Assembly: GCF_001317355.1 (NCBI RefSeq)
Contig: NZ_LKET01000032.1
Span: forward strand, 186,001 to 250,000
Length of the DNA stretch: 64,000 nt
DNA from: Oxobacter pfennigii
GTDB taxonomy: Bacteria > Bacillota > Clostridia > Clostridiales > Oxobacteraceae
Direction of reading: 5' to 3'
How positions within the stretch are numbered: position 1 is the stretch's first letter; each line of letters opens with the position of its first letter. Position numbers and translations under genes: made by a program. The notes under the pieces are model-generated. The model was not told the origin of the DNA. It saw only the letters and a list, made by a program, of their open reading frames with translations, and did no database searches. Positions 16,603 through 26,150 of the stretch are shown here, piece by piece.

Positions 16603-17304
16603 TTATATATAGAGTATCCTTCCGCAGTGGTCACACAAATTTATATCATCATTCTTTTTTAGTTTATCATAAAGTATGGCATTAAGCTTTACTCCACATT
16701 GACTGCAGGTCTCTTTCTCCACCTTTGATATTGCACTGCCTTTCTTGGCAGTTATTTCATCATATCGTGCAAGCAGCCCCTTATCGATTTCATTTAATAA
16801 CTCAGCCCGCTTGCCTTCTAATCTTTCCAGGATTTCTTTGCCGCTTTCAATGATTTTATTATATTCTTCTTTAAGCTCTTCAAATTCCTTTTTAAGTTTA
16901 ATGAGGTTTTCCTTTTTATCCTTTATCTCAGAAGTTACCTTTTCATCCTTTTCAATGATACCCAAAAGCTGATTTTCTATTTTATCAATCTCTTTTTTAT
17001 TTATCTCTATTTCATTTTGAAGGTTTTCTATCACTTTGATACTGGAAGCTTCGTTGTATAGCTTTTCACTGTCTCCTTTGACCCTTTTATCAAGGGTTTT
17101 CAGTTTCAGGTTAAAGGCTTCGGATTGACTGACAATATCCTTCTTATACACCATATCATTTTGAAGGGATTCTTTCAATTTACCGTATTGGGATTTTAAG
17201 TCATTTAACTTAATCAATGTCTCCTTGTTCTTTTGAATTCTTTTATATTTTACAATCTCACCGTCTATGTTTTGCAATGCCCATAATAATTCAAGTTTAA
17301 ACAT
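16603..17304 (-). CDS. Coiled-coil protein with C-terminal C4 zinc ribbon (DUF164/CdsZ-like)
   Basis: 233 aa. Residues 1-180 are charged and heptad-rich, predicted coiled coil. The last 40 residues hold CSQCGVKL and CDHCGRIL, a four-cysteine zinc ribbon. This architecture matches the zf-RING_7/DUF164 family, often found next to the Nif3-like gene in Firmicutes; proposed roles involve RNA or ribosome-associated processes but are not settled. It is last in the trmK-nif3 operon, 45 bases after the Nif3-like gene. Confidence 0.85.
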   Translation of the reverse strand: MFKLELLWALQNIDGEIVKYKRIQKNKETLIKLNDLKSQYGKLKESLQNDMVYKKDIVSQSEAFNLKLKTLDKRVKGDSEKLYNEASSIKVIENLQNEIEINKKEIDKIENQLLGIIEKDEKVTSEIKDKKENLIKLKKEFEELKEEYNKIIESGKEILERLEGKRAELLNEIDKGLLARYDEITAKKGSAISKVEKETCSQCGVKLNAILYDKLKKNDDINLCDHCGRILYI

Positions 17305-17349
17305 TTAAACACTCTCCTTTAAATAAAATAAAAGTATAGAAATCTGATT

Positions 17350-18468
17350 CTATACCTTTGAAAATGGGTCTTTATTAGCATTTGAAATATAAAGCTTTAC
17401 ATTCATTGTACGAGCAGTGAATTCATCGTTTAAATAATTCATGAGCTGGGGCATATATATGTTTTCAGTTGCAAAATGCCCCGCATCAATTAAAGCCATT
17501 CCCATGTCTCTTGCATCGCAGGCATCATGATATTTTACATCTCCTGTTATATACACGTCACAGCCAAGGTTATAGGATTTCTCCAATAAATCAGCACCGC
17601 TTCCGCTGCATAACGCCGCCTTTTTTACAATTGCATCTAAATTTCCCACAGCTCTTAGATTATCTGTTTTAAGTACTTCTTTTAATTTTTGGCATAATTC
17701 TTTTAAAGTCACGGGATTATCCAAGATGCCGACTCTTCCAAAACCGTATTTCCTTCCTTTATTATATAGAGGGTAAATATCATAAGCTGGTTCTTCATAT
17801 GGGTGGGCTTTTAAAATGCTGTTTATCACATTTTCAAGATTTGCGGCTGTTGCTATTGTTTCAATTTTAATCTCATCAACCTTTTCCAGAATACCCATCT
17901 CTCCTATAAATGGCTTTGAGCCCTCAAGAGGTAAAAATGTACCAATACCATTTGTATTAAAAGTACAGCCGCTGTAATTTCCTATGTGACCTGCACCTGA
18001 AGAAATTATGGCTTCCCTGACTTTCTCCTGGTATCCCTTAGGTACAAAAACGCTTACTTTATATAATTTTTCTTCTTCAGTTTTATCTAAAACCTCAACA
18101 TTTTTCATTTTTAAAATATCTGCCAGCAAGTCATTCGTTCCGCCATCTGCCGCATCAAGGCTGGTGTGAGCTGAATATACTGATATATTTTTCGATACAA
18201 TATCGCGTATGATTTTTTCTTTGAAATTATTTGAATTAAGTGATTTTAAGGTCGAGAAAATAACAGGATGATGGGTTATTATCATGTCACAACCCAATTT
18301 GTATGCTTCATCCAATACATCCTTATTGATATCAAGGGCTACCATCACACTTTTTATCTGCTGCTCTTCATCGCCGATTAAAAGTCCTGAATTGTCCCAT
18401 TCAGCCGCAAGATATATGGGCGCTAAATTTTCAATTATCCTCACTATATCTTTGCACTTTACAGACAT
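17350..18468 (-). CDS. Nif3-like dinuclear metal centre hexameric protein (YqfO family)
   Basis: 372 aa, the long form with a PII/CutA-like insert (about residues 130-230) between the two halves of the Nif3 fold. Metal ligands are visible in ITHHPVIF near 65, HTSLDAADGGTND near 100 and DAGHFATE near 335. Annotated in databases as GTP cyclohydrolase I type 2, but the cellular substrate is uncertain. It overlaps the end of trmK by 10 bases, the order seen in B. subtilis (yqfN-yqfO). Confidence 0.92.
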   Translation of the reverse strand: MSVKCKDIVRIIENLAPIYLAAEWDNSGLLIGDEEQQIKSVMVALDINKDVLDEAYKLGCDMIITHHPVIFSTLKSLNSNNFKEKIIRDIVSKNISVYSAHTSLDAADGGTNDLLADILKMKNVEVLDKTEEEKLYKVSVFVPKGYQEKVREAIISSGAGHIGNYSGCTFNTNGIGTFLPLEGSKPFIGEMGILEKVDEIKIETIATAANLENVINSILKAHPYEEPAYDIYPLYNKGRKYGFGRVGILDNPVTLKELCQKLKEVLKTDNLRAVGNLDAIVKKAALCSGSGADLLEKSYNLGCDVYITGDVKYHDACDARDMGMALIDAGHFATENIYMPQLMNYLNDEFTARTMNVKLYISNANKDPFSKV

Positions 18469-19148
18469 TTCAGCACCTCCCTTAATTTAGCCAATTTTAT
18501 ATCGCATTCCCCAATCTTTTTTTGGGCATTTAAAGTATCCGGCTCTCCTACTTTTTCTTTCACTTTATGGATTTCATCTATTTTCATATTTATGAATTCC
18601 TTCAATAGGGGATCTTTTTTATCTATAAGCTTTTTGCCTATTTCGTAATATATAGTATCATCAACGGAATCTTCACCATGTACCGCCTTCATTACCTGAT
18701 ATATTTTATCGTTTTCCTTTACTAATGCTTCATCCAATATTTTATATCCGTTTTTATAGAAATATTCTCTCAGAGCTTCCGGAGCCTGAATAGGCTGTAT
18801 AATAAAACTTTTTATGGAACGTGCAATTTCCTCACCTTCCGTAAATATATCGCATATCAAGTATCCTCCCATACCCGATATAACTGCGCAATCCACTTCA
18901 CCTATACCTATGGGTTTTAGTCCATCACCTTTGCGAAGAATGATTTTATCGTCTAGCATGTATTTTCTTACGTTTCTTTCTGCCCTCTCAATGGGGCCTG
19001 TCCTTACATCCGTCCCAATAGCCTTCTCGCATATCCCATTCTTTATAAGACAAATGGGCAGATATGCATGATCAGTACCTATATCGGCAATATATGAATT
19101 TTTCTCAACCATCTGAGCAATCCTTAAAAGCCTTGGTGATAATCTCAT
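18459..19148 (-). CDS. trmK: tRNA (adenine22-N1)-methyltransferase TrmK
   Basis: 229 aa. SAM-dependent Rossmann methyltransferase that makes m1A22 in tRNA. It opens with LSPRLLRIAQMV and the SAM site ADIGTDHAYLPI, followed by CAVISGMGGYLI (motif IV) and FIIQPIQAPEALREYF; the C-terminus is a helical coiled-coil region. ATG 19148 follows AGAGGA. Gene order with the Nif3-like gene and proximity to rpoD match other Firmicutes. Confidence 0.93.
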   Translation of the reverse strand: MRLSPRLLRIAQMVEKNSYIADIGTDHAYLPICLIKNGICEKAIGTDVRTGPIERAERNVRKYMLDDKIILRKGDGLKPIGIGEVDCAVISGMGGYLICDIFTEGEEIARSIKSFIIQPIQAPEALREYFYKNGYKILDEALVKENDKIYQVMKAVHGEDSVDDTIYYEIGKKLIDKKDPLLKEFINMKIDEIHKVKEKVGEPDTLNAQKKIGECDIKLAKLREVLKCL

Positions 19149-19650
19149 CTTTATCCTCTGCTTGTTCGTAGTATCTACTTTTATTATAGCATAAATATAT
19201 AGATAATATATATTTTATGGGTATAAATGAAGCATCGCTTTCCGATATGAAATATTTCGTTACACAAAATATCAAATAAAATTTGCCATATGTGCCATAG
19301 CACGTCTCATGCTTTAAGCGCATTTCATGTTGAGTAGCAACATTTTGCTTGTCCTCAGGGCAAAATAAAATTATAGCTCAGATTATTTTAATATATTGCA
19401 ATGTTTACATACATTGAGATTATCAAAGATAATAGGAATTATTGATATATAATATGAGCATATTAAACAAATTAAAATAATACAAAATTTGTAATTAAGC
19501 TACAATGCATTTAAACTATTAATATAGCATAAAATTACTATAATTGTATATATTGTACATTTATTTTTATTAATTAAGATCGGGAAGTCTGATTACGGTA
19601 GCTAGTAATCTTATGCTCAATCAAAATATATTATTAAGGAGGAAAATGTT
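19149..19650. other. AT-rich intergenic region between divergent trmK and the corrinoid gene
   Basis: Must hold both outward promoters. A small inverted repeat GATTAC-N8-GTAATC lies at about 19593-19612 in the leader of the corrinoid gene. No known riboswitch was recognised. Confidence 0.5.
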
Positions 19651-20289
19651 ATGGTGGATTTAAATGAATTGACAGCATTAGTGGGGGAACTTGATGAAGA
19701 AAAGGTACTGGAAATACTTAATGTCTTTGTTGCTGAAAACCCTTCAGAAGAAGATGCCCAGAAGGTAGTAGGCGCCTGTCAGAGCGGCATGTCAGTTGTA
19801 GGTGATCTTTATGAAAAAGGAGAGTACTTTGTAGGTGACCTTATATTTGCGGGAGAGCTTTTGACAAGTGCAATTAATACATTAAAGCCGGTTTTAGGCA
19901 GTTCAAGCAGCGTTAGTGTAGGTTCAATTGTACTTGGAACTGTTGCCGGAGACTTACATGACATAGGCAAAAACATATTCAAGAGCATGTGCGAAGCTGC
20001 GGGCTTTGTAGTTTACGATCTTGGAATAGACCAGAGCGCAAGTGCATTCGTGGAAAAAGTTAAAGAAGTTAAGCCAAATGTCGTAGGTATGAGCGGCGTA
20101 TTGACACTAGCTCTAGAGTCCATGAAAGAAACTGTAGACAGCTTAAATGAAGCCGGCCTTCGTGAAAGTGTTAAGGTAATAATAGGAGGAAACCCTGTTA
20201 CCAAGGAAGCCTGTGAACAGATTGGTGCAGATGCATTTACAACCAACGCTGCAGAAGGCGTAAAAATTTGTCAGGGATGGGTAAAGTAA
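19651..20289 (+). CDS. Corrinoid (cobalamin-binding) methyltransferase protein
   Basis: 212 aa. Helical cap domain (about 1-90; MSVVGDLYEKGEYFVGDLIFAGEL region) followed by a B12-binding Rossmann domain (about 90-212) with the cobalt-ligating DLHDIGKN near residue 105, GMSGVLTLA and IIGGNPV. Such proteins carry a methyl group from a substrate-specific methyltransferase to tetrahydrofolate or CoM. The ATG has AGGAGG upstream. The UroD-family methyltransferase 825 bases downstream on the same strand is its probable partner. No reductive activator (RACE) or tetrahydrofolate methyltransferase gene is in the window. Confidence 0.92.
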   Translation: MVDLNELTALVGELDEEKVLEILNVFVAENPSEEDAQKVVGACQSGMSVVGDLYEKGEYFVGDLIFAGELLTSAINTLKPVLGSSSSVSVGSIVLGTVAGDLHDIGKNIFKSMCEAAGFVVYDLGIDQSASAFVEKVKEVKPNVVGMSGVLTLALESMKETVDSLNEAGLRESVKVIIGGNPVTKEACEQIGADAFTTNAAEGVKICQGWVK

Positions 20290-20785
20290 AATCTATACCC
20301 TTGAAGGATGAATATCCGGGATAATGGCTATTCTATAAAGCTATGGAAGTTCAATGTTCAGCAGCAATTCACCCAACACCTCTAAGTAGTTGAAAACCTT
20401 TATAGAGTATTCTTCTCCTATACAAGCACCCCGCTGGCTCTGCTCCTTGATGCTGTAGCTGACAATTCAGTAATGGGCTTTACAATTCTCCGAGTTCTCA
20501 TGGAATGCTGCATGTGGTCGGCTACTATTTACACTTTAGAATGATTGATGGATATGAAGAACTGCCTGTGAAGGGTGCTGAGACCCAACAGATAAAGACT
20601 GCAACTAAAAAAAGAAAAAAGCTTCTCTTGGCGACATTCTGAGAAATTTATTCCAAACCCATCGCTTATATTCCTTATGATTGCAGATTATGGCAGATAT
20701 ATGACTACCTTTATAATAACTGCATCTGCCGCTTATTACTTCACCTATGTAGCATAAAATATTATCCTTATGCCTTTCTTTACGT
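20290..20785. other. Decayed or non-coding stretch after the corrinoid gene
   Basis: No intact ORF. One frame at about 20509-20640 stays open for some 45 codons (ending in a Lys-rich run) and looks coding-like, but I recognise no family. Together with the pseudogene that follows, this suggests a region left by gene decay. Confidence 0.4.
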
Positions 20786-21040
20786 ATCAATCCTGAAAAC
20801 TATGTTACTACCATTGAATATATCCTTGACAATTCCAAGTACGATAATTCGGAGAATTAGTAAACTACTACTGAGAATGAAGATTCCATAGTTAAGTACT
20901 TCCATACTTATCATAAAATTCAAAACAAAATATCCGGGTTCCTTTGATGAATTAAAAATTCATATCTGTTAGTTGAGGCTAAGGTTGAACCCCTTATGCA
21001 ATACATATGATAAATTCACAAAAATTGTTACCCCGTTTAA
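20786..21040 (+). pseudogene. Remnant of the C-terminal end of a UroD-family methyltransferase
   Basis: The DNA closely parallels the last 85 codons of the intact gene (22225-22479): NPENY, the EYIL-D/E-NSKYDN stretch, EDSIVKY, FDEL, the VEPLM segment and YDKFT can all be followed, but stops (for example after NSEN) and indels interrupt the frame. The 5' part of the gene is missing. It is therefore the leftover of a second methyltransferase copy directly in front of the surviving one. Confidence 0.88.
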
Positions 21041-21114
21041 TTCGACATATTAAAATTCAGTTTACACCGACATAATATCATTTATAAAATAAATTAGTAT
21101 TAGGAGGTTAACAC

Positions 21115-22479
21115 ATGAATGCACAAGAATTAAGAGAATATCGTACCAAGCTATATACCGACACATATTCCGGTATTATTCCGGAAAGGTTTCCTGTCCA
21201 TGATGCATTAGGCATAGAGTTTATGATGCAATATGCCGGTAAGGATTTAATGACAACCCAGTATTCATACACAACTGAATTATTGGAAGAAATTTATAAC
21301 AAAGCAATGGAACTTATGCGCGGCGATACATTCCCAATGCCCTTTGCCAGAAATCCAATTGCATTGATGTTCCAGCAATCAAGATTTACAAAAATGGGAT
21401 CAAACGGATTTTTTCAGCATCCTGAAAATTCTTACATGGAGCCCGAAGATTATGATGACCTTATAAAAAATCCCTACGATTTCATAGTTGAGAAGGTTTC
21501 AACTCACACCAACCAAGGCTTTGATACAGACCCCATTTCAAGGAGTCTTGCCTTTGCCAAATATATGCTGGCTACAATGGATCTGAATAGAATATTCGCT
21601 GAGGTCAGCGATAAGTTTGTTCAAAAATATGGCTACTTTGTATCACCTCCAGGGGTGAACGGGATGCAGGCAGTACCCTTTGACTTTTTAGCCGACCATC
21701 TTCGCGGCTTTACCAAGGTTCATGGTGATATCAAGAGGCAGCCGGAAAAGGTCCTTGAGGCATTGGAAGCATTGGTGCCCTACTGTGTCTGGAGGGGACT
21801 TAATCCTGTACAGTCTATACTGGGAAATAATATGATCATGACCCATATGGCAACATTCCTTAATACAAAGGATTTTGAAAAGTTCTATTGGCCGACTTTC
21901 CTGAAGATTTGCCATATTTGTGCTGAAAGGGGCCAGGCTATGGCCATTTTCGCCGAGCATGACTGGACCCGCTTTATTGATCATATGCAGGAACTGCCAC
22001 AGGGAACCAGACTCCAAATGGAATACGGCGATCCCCAGCTGTTTAAGGACAAACTTGGAAAGAAGATGGTTCTCAGCGGATTCTATCCAATAACTTTATT
22101 GAAGAACGGAACCAGGCAACAGTGTATAGATAAAGCTAAGGAACTTATTGACATACTTGCTCCAGGCGGAAATTTCATGTGGAAGTTTGACAAGCAGGCA
22201 TTAATATTGAATGATGTTAATCCCGAGAATTATATTGCCCTCATGGAATATATACTTGAGAATTCTAAGTATGATAATGCTGGAGAGCTTGTTACAATTG
22301 ACAAGAAGGAAGACTCCATTGTTAAGTACTCACATCTTTATCCTAAGTTTGAATCCAAATATGTTGTTCCATTTGATGAATTCAAGAAAGCTTATCCTCC
22401 TGTTGATGACAGGGTTGAACCCCTTATGCGCCATGCATATGATAAATTTACAAATATGGTGCTTCCTTTCCTGTCATAA
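21115..22479 (+). CDS. Uroporphyrinogen decarboxylase-family corrinoid methyltransferase
   Basis: 454 aa. UroD-like TIM barrel of the MtaA/CmuA/MtvB group; these use a zinc-bound site to move a methyl group between a substrate and a corrinoid protein. The protein is longer than true HemE and lacks a heme-biosynthesis context. Visible stretches include FPVHDALGIEFMMQYAG at the N-terminus and the C-terminal half with AIFAEHDWTR, YGDPQLFKDKLG, LAPGGNFMWKFDKQALI and NPENYIALMEYILE. ATG 21115 has AGGAGG. With the corrinoid protein upstream it probably demethylates a methoxy or methylamine-type substrate; the substrate is not evident. A terminator follows. Confidence 0.85.
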   Translation: MNAQELREYRTKLYTDTYSGIIPERFPVHDALGIEFMMQYAGKDLMTTQYSYTTELLEEIYNKAMELMRGDTFPMPFARNPIALMFQQSRFTKMGSNGFFQHPENSYMEPEDYDDLIKNPYDFIVEKVSTHTNQGFDTDPISRSLAFAKYMLATMDLNRIFAEVSDKFVQKYGYFVSPPGVNGMQAVPFDFLADHLRGFTKVHGDIKRQPEKVLEALEALVPYCVWRGLNPVQSILGNNMIMTHMATFLNTKDFEKFYWPTFLKICHICAERGQAMAIFAEHDWTRFIDHMQELPQGTRLQMEYGDPQLFKDKLGKKMVLSGFYPITLLKNGTRQQCIDKAKELIDILAPGGNFMWKFDKQALILNDVNPENYIALMEYILENSKYDNAGELVTIDKKEDSIVKYSHLYPKFESKYVVPFDEFKKAYPPVDDRVEPLMRHAYDKFTNMVLPFLS

Positions 22480-22513
22480 TAATTTAAAATAACAGTGTAT
22501 ATCACTTATTCCA

Positions 22514-22559
22514 GAAAGCCATTTTTAAGGACCTTTTCTTGAAAGTGGCTTTTTATTTT
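22514..22559 (+). terminator. Terminator after the methyltransferase gene
   Basis: AAAGCCA...TGGCTTT stem with a U-rich tail on the plus strand, 35 bases after the stop codon. Confidence 0.75.
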
Positions 22560-22623
22560 ATAAATATTTCCTGTAAATTTTACCAGGGTGTTGCAAGTTA
22601 ACTCCATTCTTTTTCCAAATAGT

Positions 22624-22678
22624 AAAAGCCACAACTGCTTTTCATCATTTAGGCGATAAAAAGCAGTTGTGGCTTTTT
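22624..22678. terminator. Strong, possibly bidirectional terminator between convergent units
   Basis: Near-perfect inverted repeat of AAAAGCCACAACTGCTTTT with a 15-base loop; a U-run follows on the plus strand and a shorter one on the minus strand, where it would end the rpoD-tRNA transcript. Confidence 0.8.
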
Positions 22679-22725
22679 CATTTATACTGGAAGCCCTGGA
22701 GATTCAAAGGCTTCCAATCAGTTCA

Positions 22726-22802
22726 TGGTGGGCCTTCAGGGACTCGAACCCCGGACCAACCGGTTATGAGCCGGTTGCTCTAACCAACTGAGCTAAAGGC
22801 CC
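22726..22802 (-). tRNA. tRNA with CAU anticodon, probably tRNA-Ile2 (lysidine-modified)
   Basis: 77 nt with encoded CCA. Cloverleaf: acceptor GGGCCTT/AAGGCCC, D-arm AGCTCAGTTGGTTAGAGC, anticodon stem ACCGG/CCGGT with loop CTCATAA, T-arm GGGGTTCGAACCCC. CAU can be initiator Met, elongator Met or Ile2. Positions 4 and 5 are both C, as in Ile2 tRNAs recognised by TilS, and the body resembles B. subtilis tRNA-Ile(CAU), so Ile2 is preferred. Confidence 0.9.
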
Positions 22803-22833
22803 TTAAAAATTCCCGAAAGAAACGGGAATTTCA
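22803..22833 (-). terminator. Terminator between rpoD and the tRNA gene
   Basis: Minus-strand hairpin AAATTCCCG / CGGGAATTT followed by U residues, abutting the tRNA 5' end. Confidence 0.75.
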
Positions 22834-22842
22834 AAAACTTAA

Positions 22843-23919
22843 TTAATCCAGATAGTCCTTTAATTTTTTGCTCCTGCTGGGATGCCTTAATTTCCTTAAA
22901 GCTTTTGCTTCTATCTGTCTTATTCTTTCTCTGGTGACTTTAAATTCCTTTCCTACCTCTTCTAATGTGCGGGCACGGCCGTCATCAAGGCCGAACCTCA
23001 ACCTTAAAACCTTTTCCTCTCTGGGTGTCAAAGTATCCAAAACATCCATAAGCTGCTCTTTTAATAATGTAAAGGCAGCGGCTTCAGCCGGTGCCGGAGC
23101 ATCATCATCAGGAATAAAATCTCCCAAGTGGCTGTCTTCTTCTTCCCCTATGGGTGTTTCCAATGATACAGGCTCCTGTGCAATTTTCATAATTTCTCTG
23201 ACTTTATCGGAAGGCATCCCCAATTCCTTGGCTATCTCCTCGGCTGAGGGTTCCCTTCCCAACTCCTGTAAAAGCTGTCTCGATACCCTTATGAGTTTAT
23301 TTATAGTTTCAACCATATGGACGGGTATTCTTATAGTCCTGGCCTGATCTGCTATTGCTCTTGTTATTGCCTGTCTTATCCACCATGTAGCATAGGTACT
23401 GAACTTGAAGCCTTTTACGTAATCGAATTTCTCCACTGCTTTTATGAGGCCTAAATTTCCCTCCTGAATTAGATCCAGAAAAAGCATACCTCTTCCCACA
23501 TATCTTTTGGCGATGCTTACTACCAGCCTTAAATTAGCCTCTGCCAGCCTTTTCTTGGCTTCCTCATCGCCTTTTTCCATCCTTTTAGCCAGTTCTATCT
23601 CTTCTTCAGCAGATAAAAGTGGGACTTTACCTATTTCCTTTAAGTACATCCTTACAGGATCATCAATTGCTATACCTTCAGGAATAGACAAGTCAATATT
23701 TTCTTCTTCTATAATCATATCTTTTGGAAGGTCATCTATGTCGCCTATTATTTCTATCCCCATGGATTCTAATATCTCATAGACCTTTTCCACCTGTTCG
23801 GGGCTTAAATCTATATCTTCAAGTGAATCCATGATTTCTTTGTATGTTAATGTACCGCTTTTTTTGCCTTTCTCAACTAATTGTTTAACAAAGCTGAGCT
23901 TTGTGCTTCCATTTTTCAA
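22843..23919 (-). CDS. rpoD: Principal RNA polymerase sigma factor RpoD (SigA)
   Basis: 358 aa, the short Firmicutes form of sigma-70. Region 1.1-like N-terminus (1-70), region 1.2 from [17 protein letters not shown], region 2 with [20 protein letters not shown] and [18 protein letters not shown] (-10 recognition), region 3 HMVETINKL, and region 4 [15 protein letters not shown] followed by the helix-turn-helix [20 protein letters not shown] (-35 recognition). TTG start at 23919 behind AGGAGG. It follows dnaG by 24 bases in the dgt-dnaG-rpoD macromolecular synthesis order. Confidence 0.97.
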   Translation of the reverse strand: MKNGSTKLSFVKQLVEKGKKSGTLTYKEIMDSLEDIDLSPEQVEKVYEILESMGIEIIGDIDDLPKDMIIEEENIDLSIPEGIAIDDPVRMYLKEIGKVPLLSAEEEIELAKRMEKGDEEAKKRLAEANLRLVVSIAKRYVGRGMLFLDLIQEGNLGLIKAVEKFDYVKGFKFSTYATWWIRQAITRAIADQARTIRIPVHMVETINKLIRVSRQLLQELGREPSAEEIAKELGMPSDKVREIMKIAQEPVSLETPIGEEEDSHLGDFIPDDDAPAPAEAAAFTLLKEQLMDVLDTLTPREEKVLRLRFGLDDGRARTLEEVGKEFKVTRERIRQIEAKALRKLRHPSRSKKLKDYLD

Positions 23920-23943
23920 TTGATTTACCTCCTTCCAAAGAAC

Positions 23944-25749
23944 CTATTGCATCCTTAGTTGTTTCTCTATCCCTACTATTTCTTTTAATAATTGCGTTGA
24001 TAGCTGCACATCTCCCTTTTCTTCGGATTTCTTCATTTCTGCTAATAATCTCTCTTTTTTATACAATAATTTATGTTTAATTATTAAGCTGATATAATCA
24101 TCTATGACGGTTTTTATATTCTCTGCATCAATTATTATTTTGCTTTGAAAAATATCCGACACTTTTTTCATTTCTTCTACTGTCTGAAATGAATCAATAA
24201 TATGTGCAGGTATTATATCTTCATTTTTATTAAGCTTATCATATATTATGCTTGCTGCTTCTCTATACGTGGAATCATTGAAATTATCACAGGATAGTCT
24301 GTTCCGTATGAGCTCAAAATATTCTTTCTTTTCACATAATATATATAATATAAATTTTTCTGCTTTCTGGTCAGCGGTTTCTAAGTATAATTTTTGTCCA
24401 TCGATGTTATTATTATACCTAGTTTTGCCATTTATATGCCCATGTAAGTCCTCATCTTCTCTGGTTTTTGAGCTCTTAAGATTGGAGACTTCATTATACA
24501 AAGCTGATACCGCAATGCCTGTTTTAGAAGAAATCTTACCTATATATGCATCTACAATTACGGGGTCATTTATAAGTATCAGTTCTTGGGCACAGGCCTT
24601 GGCAAAGGCTATCTTTCCTTCCGTTAAAGATAAATCGAATTTGTCACTGTTTTTCATTATCTTGTACTCAGTAAGAGGAAGAGCATCTTCAATTACCTTT
24701 TCAAAGGCTTCTTTCCCTTGTGCTCTAATGTACTCATCCGGATCTTTGCCCATTGGTATGCTTAATATAAAAACATTGCATCCTGCATCCGTCAATATAT
24801 CAAGCCCCCTTAAAGTAGCCGCCTGCCCGGCTGTATCTGAGTCGTAACATATATAAATATCGTCAGCATGTCGCTTTAATAATTTTGCCTGGTTTTGTGT
24901 AAGGGCGGTTCCTAAAGATGCTACCGCATTTAAGATACCGTATTGATGAAGTGCAATTACATCCATATACCCTTCTACGATTAAAATCTTTCGGTCCTTT
25001 ATGTTTTTAGAAGCTATATTCAATCCGTATAAATTAAAACCTTTATTGAATATTAAAGTTTCAGGTGAATTTAAGTATTTAGGCTTTGAATCGTCCAATA
25101 CCCTTCCTCCGAAACCAATAACTTTGCCTTTGACATCTAAAACCGGAAACATCACCCTGTTTCTGAATCTGTCATAGTAACTTGACTTTTCACTTTTTAA
25201 AATAAGTCCTGCTCTCTCTAAAAGCTCATTGTTAAACCCCAATGAATTAAGATGATTCATTAGACCGTTGAAGGAATTTATCGAGTACCCCAAACCGAAT
25301 CTTTTTATAATATCAGCAGTTATTCCTCTATTTTTGAAATATTCAAGACCATCCTTACTCTTTGAAAGATTCACATAAAAAAATCTTGCTGCCGCCTTGT
25401 TTATTTCATACAGCTTTTCTTTGAGACTTATTGCTTCATTGTCAACCCGTCCGTTTTCATCCGGCAATGGAATATTGGCTCTCTCTGCTAAATGCTTTAT
25501 GGCATCAATAAAATCCATGTTCCTGTGCTTCATTATGAAAGAAACCACATTACCGCCTTCTCCGCATCCGAAGCATTTATATATCTGCTTTCCCTGCTGT
25601 ACTGTAAATGAAGGTGTTTTTTCGCTATGAAAGGGGCACAAACCTACATAATTTTTACCTCTTTTTCTCAATGGCACATATTCGGAAATAACATCGACTA
25701 TATCATTGCTTTCTCTTATGTTTTCAATTATATTTTCAGGAATTAACAT
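23944..25749 (-). CDS. dnaG: DNA primase DnaG
   Basis: About 601 aa; makes RNA primers for replication with the replicative helicase. N-terminal zinc-binding domain (CPFHSEKTPSF and CFGCGEGG, residues 38-65), RNA polymerase core with GFGGRVL and KYLNSPET, Toprim signature ILIVEGYMDVIALHQYG near 255 and YICYDSDTAGQAA near 305, and a C-terminal helicase-interaction region. The frame also allows ATG 25758, but ATG 25749 has better spacing from GGGA. Operon with rpoD. Confidence 0.95.
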   Translation of the reverse strand: MLIPENIIENIRESNDIVDVISEYVPLRKRGKNYVGLCPFHSEKTPSFTVQQGKQIYKCFGCGEGGNVVSFIMKHRNMDFIDAIKHLAERANIPLPDENGRVDNEAISLKEKLYEINKAAARFFYVNLSKSKDGLEYFKNRGITADIIKRFGLGYSINSFNGLMNHLNSLGFNNELLERAGLILKSEKSSYYDRFRNRVMFPVLDVKGKVIGFGGRVLDDSKPKYLNSPETLIFNKGFNLYGLNIASKNIKDRKILIVEGYMDVIALHQYGILNAVASLGTALTQNQAKLLKRHADDIYICYDSDTAGQAATLRGLDILTDAGCNVFILSIPMGKDPDEYIRAQGKEAFEKVIEDALPLTEYKIMKNSDKFDLSLTEGKIAFAKACAQELILINDPVIVDAYIGKISSKTGIAVSALYNEVSNLKSSKTREDEDLHGHINGKTRYNNNIDGQKLYLETADQKAEKFILYILCEKKEYFELIRNRLSCDNFNDSTYREAASIIYDKLNKNEDIIPAHIIDSFQTVEEMKKVSDIFQSKIIIDAENIKTVIDDYISLIIKHKLLYKKERLLAEMKKSEEKGDVQLSTQLLKEIVGIEKQLRMQ

Positions 25750-26150
25750 ACTAATCATCCCAATTTACATATTAAAATTCGCTACTTTTTCTTTTTTTCC
25801 TTCTTGTTTGATATCTAAAATTAAAAATCCCCATCTCTTTTTTCATTTTTCGAGTTGAGGACTGCCATATATACTTTTGATAATTCTTTCGAGATTATTT
25901 GTATACCTGACGTCTTCTCTAAATTACTTCTTTGAAGTCCCTAAAGCAGACTAAAATGATAAAAAATAAAATGACATTTTAAAATTTTATCACTTCATAA
26001 TATATATTTTTCCCAAAAGTATTATCCTGTCATCAATTTTAGTTGTCATTTTTCCCTAATTAATGCTTTGAATATTGCACACTACTTATTCGACATTTAA
26101 ATTCAAAATCCTTCTGACAAATAAAAATTATTATATGTCAAATAGTGCCG
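25750..26150. other. Intergenic region between dgt and dnaG
   Basis: About 400 AT-rich bases. On the minus strand an inverted repeat TGATAAAA...TTTTATCA (around 25961-25996) could act as a weak terminator for dgt. The dnaG-rpoD promoter should lie here but no clear consensus was singled out. No ORF. Confidence 0.4.

Noticed and set aside
19105-19323. 72-aa minus-strand ORF upstream of trmK
   Set aside because: Overlaps the trmK start, has no convincing ribosome-binding site and no protein-like pattern; probably chance.
20605-20790. 61-aa minus-strand ORF in the decayed region
   Set aside because: Lies in a region with remnants on the other strand, no ribosome-binding site, no recognised motif.
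21115-22479. Uroporphyrinogen decarboxylase HemE
   Set aside because: Longer than HemE, next to a corrinoid protein and no heme genes; fits the methyltransferase branch.
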